A DNA stretch of 64,000 nt. Origin: Mangifera indica. Its lineage: Eukaryota > Streptophyta > Magnoliopsida > Sapindales > Anacardiaceae. Below the pieces are notes generated by a model, which saw nothing but the letters and a program-made list of their open reading frames with translations, was not told where the DNA came from and made no database searches. This document shows positions 29,110-42,359 of this stretch, in pieces. Where the stretch lies: positions 21,302,928 to 21,366,927 of the forward strand of contig NC_058138.1 of the NCBI RefSeq assembly GCF_011075055.1, written 5' to 3'. Each line of letters opens with the position of its first letter. The first letter of the stretch is position 1. Position numbers and translations under genes: made by a program.

Positions 29110-29271
29110 ATATTAATTTTAACCAAATTTGAGAATTACTAATCAAAACAAATCTCATCTTTTATGCCAACCATCTTTGATTATATGGTTTTTTTTTTTT
29201 TTGGCAAGTTGATGATATTTCATAGTCACACGTTTTATTTTATACTTTTAGCAAAGTTTTTTAATTATTTT

Positions 29272-29461
29272 TAAGGGTATTTAAATAAAATAATATATTA
29301 ATATTTTTGTATTATCTTTAATCAAATATAATAATTATTTATATCTATCTAGTTTTATCAAATATAATAATAATTTATGCTTAATAATTTTTAAAATAAT
29401 CTATCTTTAAAATAATTTTTTTATTTTGATAATAAAATATTTTTTAAATCAAATGCCCCTA
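29272..29461. repeat. Candidate AT-rich MITE
   Basis: The left end AGGGTATTTAAATAAAATAA is mirrored by the reverse complement of the right end, AGGGGCATTTGATTTAAAAA. The end sequence resembles the candidate at 361-600. The exact target duplication is unclear. Confidence 0.4.
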
Positions 29462-30611
29462 AATCTTTTCCAATTGAAAAAAGGAAGCCCACAAAAGAAA
29501 AATAAATATAATTTGAAGAAATAAATGTGTTGTGTTGTCATTGCCTTTGCTGGGAGCCAGTTTTCTAGAACTAGTTCAGGGTTTTAATGTGACAGTTCAG
29601 CAATTTTTCTGCCAACTTTTTTATTTTGCATGAAAATAAACAAATCCGGAAAAATTAAAGGCCGAATTAGGCAACGCCAGATTATTCACCTTCCATACAT
29701 GCAACCTTGCACGTCACGATAAATTTATAAGAAATTAGATAGAAGTTTGGTTGTTTCTATTCACTTTATAGATTTGAGTGATCCATTTGTATATATAAAG
29801 GTGGGGCGATAAGAGGTGTTGTGGTACAAAGATTCCCTGAGTTTAATTCAGTGGTAAAGCTTTTGAGCATGCAGTATATTCTTGATTCTTCGGTGTGTTT
29901 TATAATATTATGATATATTCTTTTGATTCTGTTAAAAGGGTTTCTTAATTGTTGTATGTCTGCAGATCGAGAAAATTTTCTCAAATTAAGTTGAATTTGG
30001 CCGCAAAGAGAGAATTTTTGGGTCATTTGAAGTGCTTCCATCTTGGTTTAAGTTATAGAAGAAAAAGGCTTAGACAGGTATGAACTTGTTTCTCTCCCTC
30101 ACTTTGTCTTTGGTTTCTCGATTTCCCTGAGAATAGTTCAATTTTTTATAGATAAAATGGACTTATTGTGAGTCTTACTAACACATCCCTTTTAGGATTT
30201 GGATTGCCAGCCCATAACTATACGAAATTGTTGGCCAGGATTAGTGTCACACGTATAGAAATTCAACATAATCTGAAATTATGCTCTGTTCAACAAAACA
30301 TGGCTATTCCCTTTTTTAAGGGATGTAAAAATTGTTGCTCAAACATGTCACAGACTCTATTGTTAATCTTCTTTTCCACTTTCACTGCAAAGATTTTGGT
30401 TTCATCATATATAAATTACTTGGTTTTGTTGGAATTCTTGATTGTTATTATTTGATCATTTTTGTTAATTTTATCCAACAATGGTGGCTGAAAGAAGATT
30501 CTGTAAGCATCAATTTATTGAAAGTCTCATCTTCTCCCCTTTTTGTAGCTTTAAGAATTGCAGAGTTATTGATTTTTTTTTAACCTTTCCTTTTGGATAG
30601 GTTCAGCGAAA

Positions 30612-33600
30612 ATGGTAACTAAAACTGTGGATCTCCGGTCAGATACAGTGACCAAACCAACTGAATCCATGAGGGCTGCCATGGCTACTGCTGAAGTTGA
30701 TGATGATGTGTTGACATATGATCCAACCGCCTTCCGCCTAGAATCAGAAATGGCAAAAGTTACGGGAAAGGAAGCTGCTCTATTTGTCCCATCTGGCACA
30801 ATGGGTAATCTCATTAGTGTGCTTGTTCATTGTGAGATAAGAGGAAGTGAAGTCATTCTTGGGGACAATTCTCATATACATATTTATGAGAATGGAGGCA
30901 TTTCAACAATTGGAGGTGTGCATCCAAGGACAGTAAAGAACAACAAAGATGGAACAATGGATGTCGATTTAATTGAAGCTGCCATCAGAAATCCAAAAGG
31001 GGAGCTCGTCTACCCAACTACTAGGCTTATTTGTTTGGAGAATACACAAGCTAAGTAAGTTTATTTATGACTTTGGTTGTTTCTGAACTAGGCTGCACGT
31101 ATATTTCTATACACTTCCATCAATATCTGGATACTCCAATTGCATTTGATTGCATTGAATAGGAGAGTTTAGTATTTTTGCAGGTTCTCTTTCTGCTAGT
31201 GGATTATTCTGTGTTTTCTTTTCACATTAAAAATTAAAGCTGATTTATCAATGGTCTGAATTTAGCTAGTATGAGAGATGGAATGGATGGCAGGTGCCTC
31301 TTCAGTATAAAATTATTTTTATTGTGATTTCCATTTAACATCAGTTGAGTGAATATTAGTTTACTCTGTTTCGGAGATTATTGAGAAGCACAATGTCACT
31401 TATCCTTCAGTTTCTATGCCTTAGTAAGGAAGATATTATTGCCCATTCTTGATTCTTTTTGGTGCAAAATGGGTGTTGAGTCTCAACAACAAAAAGTTGG
31501 CTAACCACTTATGTTTGGAGGAATGTACTTATTGCAGATCCTTTTGAATTTTGAGAATTGTTTCTTCTCTTGAATAAGGCATCATATATCAATCGTAAAT
31601 GTATATTTAATGATAAAAATATCCATTCAACCAAAAATCTGGGAAAAGGAATTATGGCATATGCTCTGTATTTGCAAAATATTTGTAGATCATCTAACTG
31701 GTGTGTTGAAAAAATTGGTATCACCCACATGGTTACATTATTACTCTTCTCTTTGGAATACATTGTATTTGATTATTCTTTTGTCTTTTGTGCTACATAA
31801 ATTTATATCTGGTATCTTAACTGCAGTTGCGGTGGCAAATGCCTTTCTGTAGAATATACAGACAGTGTTGGAGAGCTAGCCAAGAAGCATGGTCTAAAGC
31901 TTCACATTGATGGAGCTCGAATTTTCAATGCTGCAGTTGTGAGTTAATTTCTTTTCCTTCTAAATGTTTTAAGTCTTTACGACTATAACATTCTATGGCA
32001 TGCCTTTCTATAGTGATGTAATCCAACATGGAAATAGACATAGGAAGCTGATGTCCCTAGAATTAATTTTCTTGATTGGTATAAAATTTTAGGTTTGGCA
32101 TCTTTAAGTGTAAGAATTAAATATCAATAAATTCTTTGTTTTAAATTTTAAAGTGGCTATATATATTTGGTGGTAAAATGTCAGCAACACTAGCTTATAT
32201 CCAAATTAGAACTATGATTTCCACCGCTTTCACAGGAAGTCTGGGAAAAGCAATCTAGAAACTAAATGCATTTTTGACAAAGAATTGTTTTTAGCAGTGA
32301 TGGCTGAATGAAAAATTGATTGAAATGGTAATCTGTTACAAAAAATGAACGCTTGGAGTTTATAGAAAACATAATGAAATGTGTTTTTCATTTCTGGAAA
32401 TCCCAGCTTATTGTGTGGATACAAAACTAACCATAAAAGGGTTACACAAAGAAACTTGGTTTATTTCGTTTCATGGATAACAACCTGAAAAAGCTTATAA
32501 AGACATATATATACCACTGAGAAATGTTATTGAGTTGGTTTTGGGGACATTCTTCTAATCCTTGTCTGATAAAATGACAGGAGAGAAATAGCTTCAATGC
32601 TGATGGTTGTCAAACTGATTATTCTAATGAGATCATTTCTTTTGATTTTTCTGGCACTTTGCTCAGCTCTGTTTCAATTGCCCATTTGTTTGTTTAAGTT
32701 TGTTGGTAAACAAATTTAGTAATCATTTTAGTGGCATAAATCTGGCCTTTCACATATCAACTGTGTGCGCATCATGCAGTGATCATCTCTGGATATTTTC
32801 AGCTCTCATTGTTGTCATTGGATCTTACAATGGAAAATTTCAATCTTATTTTTGTCAAAACTTCTTGTTGTATCTAATCCACAATAATGTACTGCCAGGC
32901 ACTCGGTGTACCTGTTCATAGGCTTGTACAAGCTGCTGATTCAGTTTCGGTATGAATACTCATTTCTTATGTTATTTATGAATTTTCTTATGCAAGTTTG
33001 GGTGGGTCTTATCACATTTGGTAAGTTCCTATCATCCATATATCTGCACTTTCTGAATGCATCTAAATTTTTGAACCAGGTATGCCTATCAAAAGGTCTG
33101 GGTGCTCCAGTTGGTTCTGTTATTGTTGGTTCCAAAAGCTTTATTGACAAGGTAATGGTGAAATTTTTTTAGTCAGGATTCCTATCTTCCTCAGAGTTCC
33201 CAGAAGATTTTTTTAAGCATTTCCCTCTCTGCTTGTTTAGGCTAGAAGGCTTAGGAAAACCTTGGGTGGTGGGATGAGACAGATTGGCATCCTTTGTGCT
33301 GCTGCCTTGGTTGCTTTACAAGAGAATGTTGGAAAGCTTGAGTCTGACCACAAAAAAGCCAAAATACTAGCAGGTAAATAGTTCTCTAGTGTGGGTGTAC
33401 TGATGAACCTACATCTTTGGTTGATGAAACGGATATTCACTCTCTTTGTTCACTTTATCATAAGTTACTATGACTTTTTAAGTTATTGGATCTCCTTTGG
33501 CTGCTGTTATTTGCAGAAGGATTGAATCAAATTAAGGGTCTAAGAGTTGATGTTGATTCTGTTGAGACAAATATTGTAAGTGTTTCCTAACCAAAGTTCA

Positions 33601-34484
33601 GATCTTGGCAAGTTGTTATTTGTTATATACTCAAGGTTGGAGAATTTCTGATAGATTTGCTATTCAATCTTTAAATGAGAAATGAGGCTACAATCTGTTA
33701 GTAGGGCTCATATCTAAACTTCAGTCAAGAGTTTTTGAAAAGAGTACTGTATTAATACACACCTCTTTTCCTGCATATTACCAGTTTTATTTTGAAATAG
33801 AGGAGGGCGCAAAAATCAAAGGAGACCATCTATGCAAGTTCTTGGAAGAACGTGGTGTACTTTTGATGCCACAAAGCTCAAAGAGGTATGTCAAAATACT
33901 CGACCATGATTTTATTCTTCCCATTGTTCGTTTTGAATGTTCAGGTAAGCACTTTATCCACCTAGCTTGAAAGTACATGCTACAAGTTTTTGCAGGGTTT
34001 CCAGTTTCTGCTTATATAGAATACAAGTTAAAACTTATTTTTGAAGGGCTTTCCTGTGTTGCTTTTCTCCCTATTCCAAAAGGTTCTGCAAAACCAAATC
34101 AGAGCCATGGCTCTTTAAAGTAGTGGCTCTACATTTCATGTTAATTTCTTCCACAATGATGCATATAATGTAAAATAAAACGATTTGCATTTATAATAAG
34201 TATTAACAGATACCAATAATGATATGTCACTATATGATTGGGTTAAAACATGCTAATCCTAGTGTATATTTTCATTGATATCAGAATTCGAATTGTTCTC
34301 CACCATCAAATTTCTGCTAGTGATGTGCAGTACACATTGTCATGCTTTCAGGTGACTGATACCACATTGTCATCTGTTAATTTCTTCAATCAGAATTGAA
34401 CATTAAACTTGTAACTTAACACTTTCGTTTACATGTATTTTGCAGCAAGCTTTGAGTGGAGCACAGGCAGAAAATGGGAACTAG
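30612..34484 (+). CDS. THA1: Threonine aldolase, nine coding exons
   Basis: PLP-dependent enzyme that splits L-threonine (and allo-threonine) into glycine and acetaldehyde. The exons are 30612-31054, 31827-31938, 32899-32949, 33080-33151, 33241-33373, 33517-33575, 33785-33885, 34285-34351 and 34446-34484. All are GT-AG with consistent phases, giving 358 residues, the length I recall for Arabidopsis THA1. The protein opens with [20 protein letters not shown] and FVPSGTMGN, typical of the fold-type I aldolase family. [12 protein letters not shown] carries the PLP-nitrogen-binding Asp, and [11 protein letters not shown] at about 205-215 carries the PLP-binding Lys207. The start [11 protein letters not shown] has no transit peptide, so the enzyme is probably cytosolic. 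Nothing in it is broken. Its place beside CJD1- and JMJ16-type genes matches Arabidopsis and supports orthology to THA1 rather than THA2. Confidence 0.95.
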
Positions 34485-34599
34485 TGGAAGAACTTGCAAT
34501 CCATAAGTTTAAAAGAAAAAATTGTTAAAACTTGAATCAGAGGCATAATCTATTAAGTGCCATGAATCCATAAGAATTTGGGTAAGGAGTTAATATACT

Positions 34600-36050
34600 C
34601 CTAACCATATCTATTAAAATCTGATTTTTCTTTTTTTAACTACACCATTTGTTGCATCTCCTTTACATGAGAATCTTGATTTTAATGTTGATTTAGTTGC
34701 CAACTTTAATCCAAGGAAGAATGGAAAATCCCAACAACTTTTGGAGCTGCATTTTCTAACTCTCAAATAACATTTTCTTAATTTGTTTCTTCTGGAGAAG
34801 TTTACTCTTGACAATTTGGCACCAGACTCTTCTCTTAACGACAAACTTTCTTTATCTATCATTTCTTGAACGCAAATGAATTGGCGACCATGGATAGCTA
34901 ATAATGGCTGTCACATTTATAGGCCCCAAATGGCAGTGAGCCAGGCCCAAGAGGCCTGCTTTCATATCCCATTCATTTGCTCCTTTATTTATGCTCTCCT
35001 CCCCTCATAGTGTATTTTAATTCTATTTTTGCACTTTATGATGTGACATGATATATCATTGTACCATTGAATTCTATAATGATAAAAAATATTGAACTAA
35101 CATTAATTTTAATTGTTTTTAACTTAATATTAAAAATTAAATTAATAATTTCGAATTTACAATACACAGTTGAAAATTTGGTATTAATAAATACTTAATT
35201 AAAAAAAAAGTATTACCAATTGGAGGACAATTTTTTAATTTTAAAAAAAGGGAAAATATATTCAAAATAACCTAAAAAGAGGTTGTGCTAAATAATCTTT
35301 ATCGGTTTCTCCGTATTAAAAAAATAAATTTCTCGTGATCACCAAAAATAGAGAAAATTACCTAAATCCGTATAGTACTTAATTTGTTTTCTTGAAATTA
35401 AATTATTAAAATAATAACAAATTAATCATAATGCCTCCCATAAATAGCAAAGAGAGCAACGGCCAAACAAGGTAAATAATCACGCACGCACATCAAAGGC
35501 TCGATCTCTCGCCGTACGGGCATTATTTAGCACATCAAGCGGGTCAAAACTTTCCACGTCTTATGCATCTACTTATATTTCATACACGAGGTAGTAGGCA
35601 GACAAACACATGAGTCACATCACAGCCCATTGTTTATGGTTATTTAAATTTGTTTTGGTAAGTGGGACTGGGAATTATCTGGCCCCCGCACGACATCCAG
35701 TACAAAATTGCACGCGGGAAAACGCGTTTAGTGGGGACCACATAAATGTGCACGTGTCAGCTGTCTTTGATAGTAGAATGCGGGATAGTGTGTACGGAAT
35801 GTATAAAAGTCCACTCGAGGTTTTTTTTTTTAATATATAGTGTCATTCCTTAATAATTTCCTCTTAAATTACATTATTTTTTAGGGGTAATTAAATTGAA
35901 TTTTTCTTTATAAATCAATTAATTAAAATATATTGTTTTTAAATAACTTGATTTGACATGGCTATGGGCACTAGCATAGGCGTGTCATGGACAGGCCTCC
36001 ACATCTGACTGTTGTCAGCGATGGCAATAAAAATACAGAGGCTTTCCAGA
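34600..36050. other. Intergenic region after the threonine aldolase gene
   Basis: Contains the enzyme gene's 3' flank, an AT-rich stretch and a less AT-rich block at about 35440-35800 with CACGTGTCAGCTG (a G-box-like site near 35751). That block could be a promoter, but no gene follows on either strand within reach. Confidence 0.45.
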
Positions 36051-36059
36051 TTTTTAAAA

Positions 36060-36969
36060 GGCCAAAAGTATTGGTCACCCCCAAGTTTGAGTGCATTATC
36101 GATGCACCCATGGGGTTTGAAAAATCTAAAACCCACCTATAGGCTAACCTTTGTTACAAAAAGTAAAGGTAAAATCATCATTTTATTAATTATTTAAAAA
36201 TATAAATTTATTATATTTTTCTCCTATAGTTTTAAAAACTAACAATTTTTACCCTTATCTAAAGTTTTCCAACTTTCAAAAGTAACATCTCCCCTCCCTT
36301 AAAATCTAAGGCTTATTTTTCAGAGGCTCTCCGACCACCATCTCCAGCCACCGAAGAAAAAGTTTCAACCCACTATCTCATCGGCCACTTTCGAAGCTTC
36401 TAGATGACCCACTAAAGACCCATCTTCATCGATTCTATTGAATTAATGAAGATAAGGGTCTTCGTCAATTCTAGAAGAATCGACGAAAATGCTCATCGTC
36501 GTCAATTTGTCTAGAATTGATGGAGATAAGGGTCTTCATTGATTTCAGAAAAAATAACGAAGATGCTCATCTTCGTTGATTCGTCTGGAATCGACAAAAA
36601 CGCATCTTCGTCGCCTCTTTTTCAATCAGAGAGTGAAGATCTGGTGGCCAACGAATAGTGGATTGAAGTGTTATCATCGATTGTCAGAGATGGTAGTCAG
36701 AAAACATCTGAAAAATAATCCCTAAGTTTTGGGAGGGGGGAATTTTACTTTTGAAAGTTAGAAAACTTTAGGTATGAGTAAAGTTATTAGTTTTTAAAAT
36801 TATGGAGAAAAAACATAATGAATTTATATTTTTTTAATATAATTAATGAAATAACAATTTTGCCCTTATTTTTTTAAAGAAAGTTAGCCCATGGGTAGGA
36901 TTTGGGTTTTTCAAATCTTGTGGATGTGACTAAAAATGCATTAAAATGAGGTTGAAAATGTTTTAGGCC
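36060..36969. mobile_element. Large foldback MITE with GGCC ends and 9-bp target duplication
   Basis: A 910-bp element with arms of roughly 270 bases. The left arm starts GGCCAAAAGTATTGGTCACC. The reverse complement of the right end starts GGCCTAAAACATTTTCAACC, and both arms then share TTTGAAAAAnCnnAAnCC, CATGGG-type and AAGTTTTCnAACTTTCAAAA segments. TTTTTAAAA flanks both sides exactly (36051-36059 and 36970-36978). The centre (about 36420-36620) holds two diverged direct copies of a ~90-base unit containing GATAAGGGTCTTC and ATGCTCATC. A 9-bp duplication with long arms fits a Mutator-like, non-autonomous element; no transposase is encoded. Confidence 0.85.
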
Positions 36970-37774
36970 TTTTTAAAATTTTAATTTATAAATTATTTTG
37001 ATATTTATCACATATAATTATTTTGACATGTCAAAAATAATTTTAATTTTAAATTATTTAGATATCAATTACATACATGCATTTTCATGTTATATGTTTG
37101 CTAGCCTTCCAAAAAAAATAATCTATAGTTTTTTCCTTGCAAATATATATATATATAAAGTTTTCAGTCTTATCCATAGAAATTTACCTACTTCACGTTG
37201 TACGATTGAGTAGAATCCTCGTTGATACTAACTGTTATACTTTGGCTCAATTGAGTAAATATTCTCCATTTTAACCTAATTACATTGATTGTTTACAGCT
37301 TAATGCAACTATCTAAAATATTCGTATTTATTAACTATATTAAAAGAATCGAAAATAGAATTTGTCAAATTTACTTTTGGGTTTTACATGAGTGTTCTTC
37401 CCTTAAAACGGAGATAATAATTTTAATTCAATTTTTGAAATTTTACCCCTAACAAAGAGAATTCTCTAATAGAAATAAAAAAGAAAAGACAAAAACAAAA
37501 ATGAAAAAAATCTTCATAATCAAAGACAAAGATGTGTTTCTTCCCCACCACCCCTCTTATGTCATTTTATATTAATATATTTATTTAAAATACTAACATA
37601 TCTTTATAATTTTATATTATTTATATTTTTCAAATTTATTTAAGTTTTTGTTGTGCATATTAAAGTAGTTAATATATTATATTGTGATATTTGAAATAGT
37701 ATATTAATTTTAATTTTACTTAATTTTATTATTTAATATATTTATAATGTGTTTAAAAAGTATAAAAAATATAT

Positions 37775-38390
37775 TTTTTATTACGAGTACGAAAAGGGAA
37801 TTTTTTCCTATGAGAACAAGACAGAAATTTTTCTTCGCGGAGAGAAAACGAGAAATCATTTTCATCTTTGTAAAGAAGACGGATCGAAAATAAGTATTGA
37901 TATCTCATACGAGGATGATGACAAAGATTGAAATCTCTTCTCTACCCCTCTCTATTGTCATCCCTATCTTAAAACATATCTGTAGGTAACTATTTATAGG
38001 AACTTATCCTACAAAAATAAAATCGAGCAAACTCTATTTGCTAACAATGTGTGATGTGGCAATTTTCCATTTAATAGGCTATGGGAACCCAAGCTTTATT
38101 GAAAGAATTTAGGTTTCTTTCGCTAGCCATGTGGAATGAATCACCTTGCTAGAGAATATATGAGGCTTGACAAACTTCCCACTTTATTCTTACCCAAGCT
38201 TTATGAAATATTGAGACCATGCTCCATTCACTAGTGATGGCTACGAGAGAGACAAGGTTGAATATCCTATTTCTTGTCCCTACCTTGTAAAGAGTATCAA
38301 TCATAATTTTTGACCCATTTCCGTTATAAGAATTATAAAAAAATTTTGTCTCTTACCCTTGAAGAAAATTTTCATTTTCGTACCCTTTAA
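37775..38390. repeat. Loose inverted repeat, possible decayed foldback element
   Basis: GAGTACGAAAAGGGAATTTT at the left resembles the reverse complement of the right side, GGGTACGAAAATGAAAATTT, with continued similarity over about 50 bases. The identity is modest, and no clear flanking duplication was seen. Confidence 0.35.
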
Positions 38391-38611
38391 ACATAACATA
38401 AACTATTAAATAACAAAATTAACTAAAGCTAAAAACAATTTCTTATTTCAAATGTCATAAATAACATATGCTAACCAAGTTAATTGCATAACAAAACACA
38501 CAAATAAAATTTAAAAATATAAATAAATTAACATTATAAAAACATGTTAACATTTTAAATAAATATATTAATATAAAAAGACGAAAACAATGAAAAGACA
38601 AAAGAGTGATA

Positions 38612-38613
<2 letters not shown>

Positions 38614-38647
<34 letters not shown>
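38614..38647. repeat. TA microsatellite
   Basis: About 34 bases of uninterrupted AT dinucleotides. Confidence 0.95.
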
Positions 38648-38649
<2 letters not shown>

Positions 38650-39233
38650 TCTCGACACGACCCCCAATTCCAGTGATATTTCTCATCCTTATCTTCATTT
38701 ACTTCCTTTTTTTTTAATTGAAAAATTCCTTTTTTGTTAAGATAAATACATATCAAAAACCCTAAATTTGAATCTAAACTATAAAGGAGTGCTTGTTACA
38801 TTTTTCTTGCGTACTCATTTTCGGGCTTTGAGCAAACCTATTTTTCTCAAAACAAGTCAATTTAGTTACGAAGACTAAACATTTTTTTTCACCAGGTTAA
38901 TATATCAAAGTGGGAAAGAAACTGTATTTTGTTATGACGACATAAATTTTATTAGCTAAACATTCCTCTATTTGCTAGGGATATTGCATTTGATAAAAAG
39001 AGGAAACAAAATAGTTGAAATTTTCGAGATGACATCTCTTCATTTAATAAAAAATACAATACTACTCAATATCAAATTCCGTTTTCGTTTTCAAGAAGCT
39101 TTTTTGAAAATGCATTATCAAATCTTGAAAATTCAGAGTTCATGAAATTTTGGTTTATCTAACAAAAATAAAGCCATGTTAAATCGATTCAATAAGTGTT
39201 CATATAAGGATGCGAGATTGCAAGACAAAGTAA

Positions 39234-39265
<32 letters not shown>
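39234..39265. repeat. TA microsatellite with one interruption
   Basis: AT dinucleotide run broken once by a C near 39247. Confidence 0.9.
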
Positions 39266-42200
39266 GTGAAAAGATTTAAATAGTTAAACACTAGAAAATT
39301 TAGGTAAAAGATAATAATGACTCGTTCAAATTTATTTATGCAAAAATATGCAATTCAAAAGCAATTTCACTGTTGCCTTTAGAATGCATCAGAGTGTTTT
39401 GAAAGAGAACCAGAAGAAAACGATTGGCTATAGCTACCTCAGGTTCATGCATATGCCTCAAGTCCTCGACCATTCTTCACAGTTTCCAATATTTTTTTCT
39501 GAAAAGACATGAAGTCATTTTCCATTGTAAAGCGGTACAGTTTGTAGTGGATGGAAGATCACATCCATCTTCTAAACCACCAACGTTTTGGTTTATTAAT
39601 TTTTTTTGTATTTCTGCAGCATTTAAAATCAGCCCAATTGAAAATCGATCTTGAGTAATTTTATTTCCAGTATAGTAGACTTACAAATACATGCAAGATT
39701 CACGAGTCCTTGTTTTCAAGGCCAAATTCACATTCATAGAACATCGATAGAGAAACCGCTGGAGATCATAAGGAAAGCATATTCACTTTATTCTTGAAGC
39801 TACTTTTAGACTTTACCCGAAATAGAAATACCATAAACACAACTCTAAAATTTGGGTACTTTGTAATGCATGGCAGACACATTTAGGGCAGTCTCAGATA
39901 ACTAAGTTCTCCAACAAGGTTCACTGATAAAAGAAAAATAGGATATCCAAATCTGGAAACAAGAACACAAGAAGAATATCATGTGTTCTTTATATATATA
40001 TATCATTTGGATCAGAAAAACGACTGAGCCTGGATCTAAACATATCTGACATAAAAATCATTTGGGATTATAGAGATAAAAATCATGAATCTTTCTTTTT
40101 CAGATATAACATATTATATATATCTTGTGCAAATGCCCTATACAATCAGATCATATATATCAGAATCAAGAATATATGCACATCCATGGATTCAACATAA
40201 TCTCTTTATCTGGTGCCTCAAAATAATTACCTTCAAAATCAAATCTAGATGAACCAAAATGAATAAATTGAAAATGAAAAATATGTGCTAAGGATTATTT
40301 TTCAAAGTATAATCCTCACATGATCCATTAATTCCATATACAGGCAACGAGGAAACTACATATTATAACAGATTAAAAAATAAAAATTTCATATTGAAAG
40401 ATTATAATTAATATTGTCCGCGAATTAGTATAATATCATCAAGAGGTATCAAACTATCACCTTTTTTTTTATATTGAAGACACTAAACTTTGTTTTTTCC
40501 TTTTGAAACGGTCGAATTTTCAAATTTTTCTATTAAAGCAATTAAACTTTAAAGTTTTTCTATTCAATAGACTAAACTTTCACTATTTTCTTTTGAAATT
40601 ATCAAACCAATCAACTTGTTTTCAAAACAAACAAACCTAATTATGTTTGATTCTATAACTTCACTAGGAAATACTAAAATTTTGGTCTAATCTATAAGAA
40701 AATCTAAAAATTTAGTTTTTTCGATATAAAAATTTGATTATTCATTCTCTTCAATTTAAAAAAAAAATTCAATTCCATCAATAGAAAAAAAATTTTCATA
40801 CCTCAAGATGTTGTTATCCTTTGCTAATTATAATCGATTAAGCATAATTGCTTCTAAATAAAGTAGGAGAATATTTAAAGAATATATCATACCCTTTATA
40901 CAGTATCCTGGAAGCATAGAGAATCAGGCCAAAACCTATAAGTAAATTATGTAAATAAAAGATTTCAAAACATCCAAAAGCCATAAAAATCATCTCAAAC
41001 AAATAAGTTAGATATTTAAGCTAATTAATTATTATATTTGTTGTTGCCATCAAATCCTTAGCTTTGATTCTTCAACAGTTGAATTAATCACAATCTCCAC
41101 AGATTCACCAAACGTACTGCTGAGCATCATTTCTTGTATCATCAGCAAGCTCTACATACAATTTATACTCATCGTATCAACTTTTACTGATTTTGTTAAA
41201 TTCGCTCTCAAAGCTTTTGAGTATTTTAATGGTGAATCCTTCAAAGGTGACACCAAATCAGGTAGTCCCAAAAGGGCAATCCAACTTCATATAACAACTA
41301 ATAAAAAACTAGTATCATTATTAAATTAATCAATTAATCATGTCAAATTAAAGCTTGTCGCCCAAGTGGAATAGCAAATAGACTCTCAATCTCCCAATTA
41401 TATTCCAATTCATGTATAGACTACCCTCCAAAGTAATTAATTACTTTACAACGTGTGTGTTATTTAGCTGGCATCAATATTAGGAAAAATGAATCTAGGT
41501 TTTGTCTTTTTGCCTAATAATAGATCTGTTGAGATTATCTTTAAATTACTACCCAACCGACTTCACCCTTTAAACTCTCGTGAATGTCCACCTCTCCTAC
41601 TCTTTGTCCCTCGTTAGATATATATTTTATTTGAAAAAATTCTAAACAATTACATAATTAAAAAGGGAATTGAAGAGAGAGATCAGAGAGCTAGCTGTGT
41701 TGTAGTTTCCATGTTCGTGAAACATTCACAATGTCTGCTTGCTATCTCCTAGCAATTGCTTTGTTTCAAACAAAAGTGAAAGGGTTTGAATTGCAAGCTT
41801 TTCTTAATCATAATTGAGCTTCTATCAAGCTCTATTGCTTTGATAACGAGGAAGACAATTCTACATGCATATCTTTATTGTATTCTGATGTTATATGTAT
41901 ATTTTGTGTGGGCAAAAGGGAAAGGAAATTTGATGAATTTCAGTATATAAACAGAAGAAGTAGAAGAAAGAGCACTGAGGAAAGCAATAACATTTTTAAC
42001 AAAATTTATGGTACATACACAAGAGACCAAGTGAATATTAATGACCAGATAAATTTTATATGTATAATATCATCTCACTCGCTGCAGTCATTAATTTCTA
42101 CTACATTTCTGCTTCTTCAAGACTCGAGTGCCCTCTGAAAGAGCAATTTTAAGGTACCCAACAGGCAAAACATAACTAATAATATATAGCAAATCAAGGT

Positions 42201-42359
42201 ACATTCAGGGCACCCAAATGAAACTAGAGGAACAACACAAAATAAGTAAAAACACCCCTATACATTACTTATAAAGCAAAGGATTAATGCAAGACATAAA
42301 CGGGTCTATGTTGTTATTCGTTTTATTTTACTTAATTTTTTTATTTTTTTCATTATTTT

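Larger units (their letters stand above)
27433..30611 (+). other. THA1: Proposed spliced 5' leader of the threonine aldolase gene
   Basis: Proposed leader exons are about 27433-27627 (donor GTACGT), 29966-30077 (acceptor TGCAG, donor GTATGA) and 30601-30611 (acceptor GATAG just before the coding ATG at 30612). The first exon has ATGs at 27456 and 27498. Spliced to the second exon, that frame stops after nine more codons, making upstream open frames rather than a transit peptide joined to the enzyme. The first intron (about 2.3 kb) holds several small transposable elements. The first exon could instead belong to a separate short transcript. Confidence 0.4.
36980..42350. other. Long intergenic region before the ALOG gene
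   Basis: About 5.4 kb of AT-rich DNA holding a loose inverted repeat (37775-38390), two TA tracts, and a region at 40410-40830 of repeated 'ACTAAACTTT'-like phrases that may be an old foldback element. Slightly less AT-rich patches at about 39380-39660 and 41030-41290 have no sustained frame. No gene is supported. Confidence 0.55.

Noticed and set aside
29818..29880. AATTCAGTGGTAAAGCTTTTG as a tRNA gene or SINE head
   Set aside because: A-box-like only; no B box, no cloverleaf and no tail could be found.
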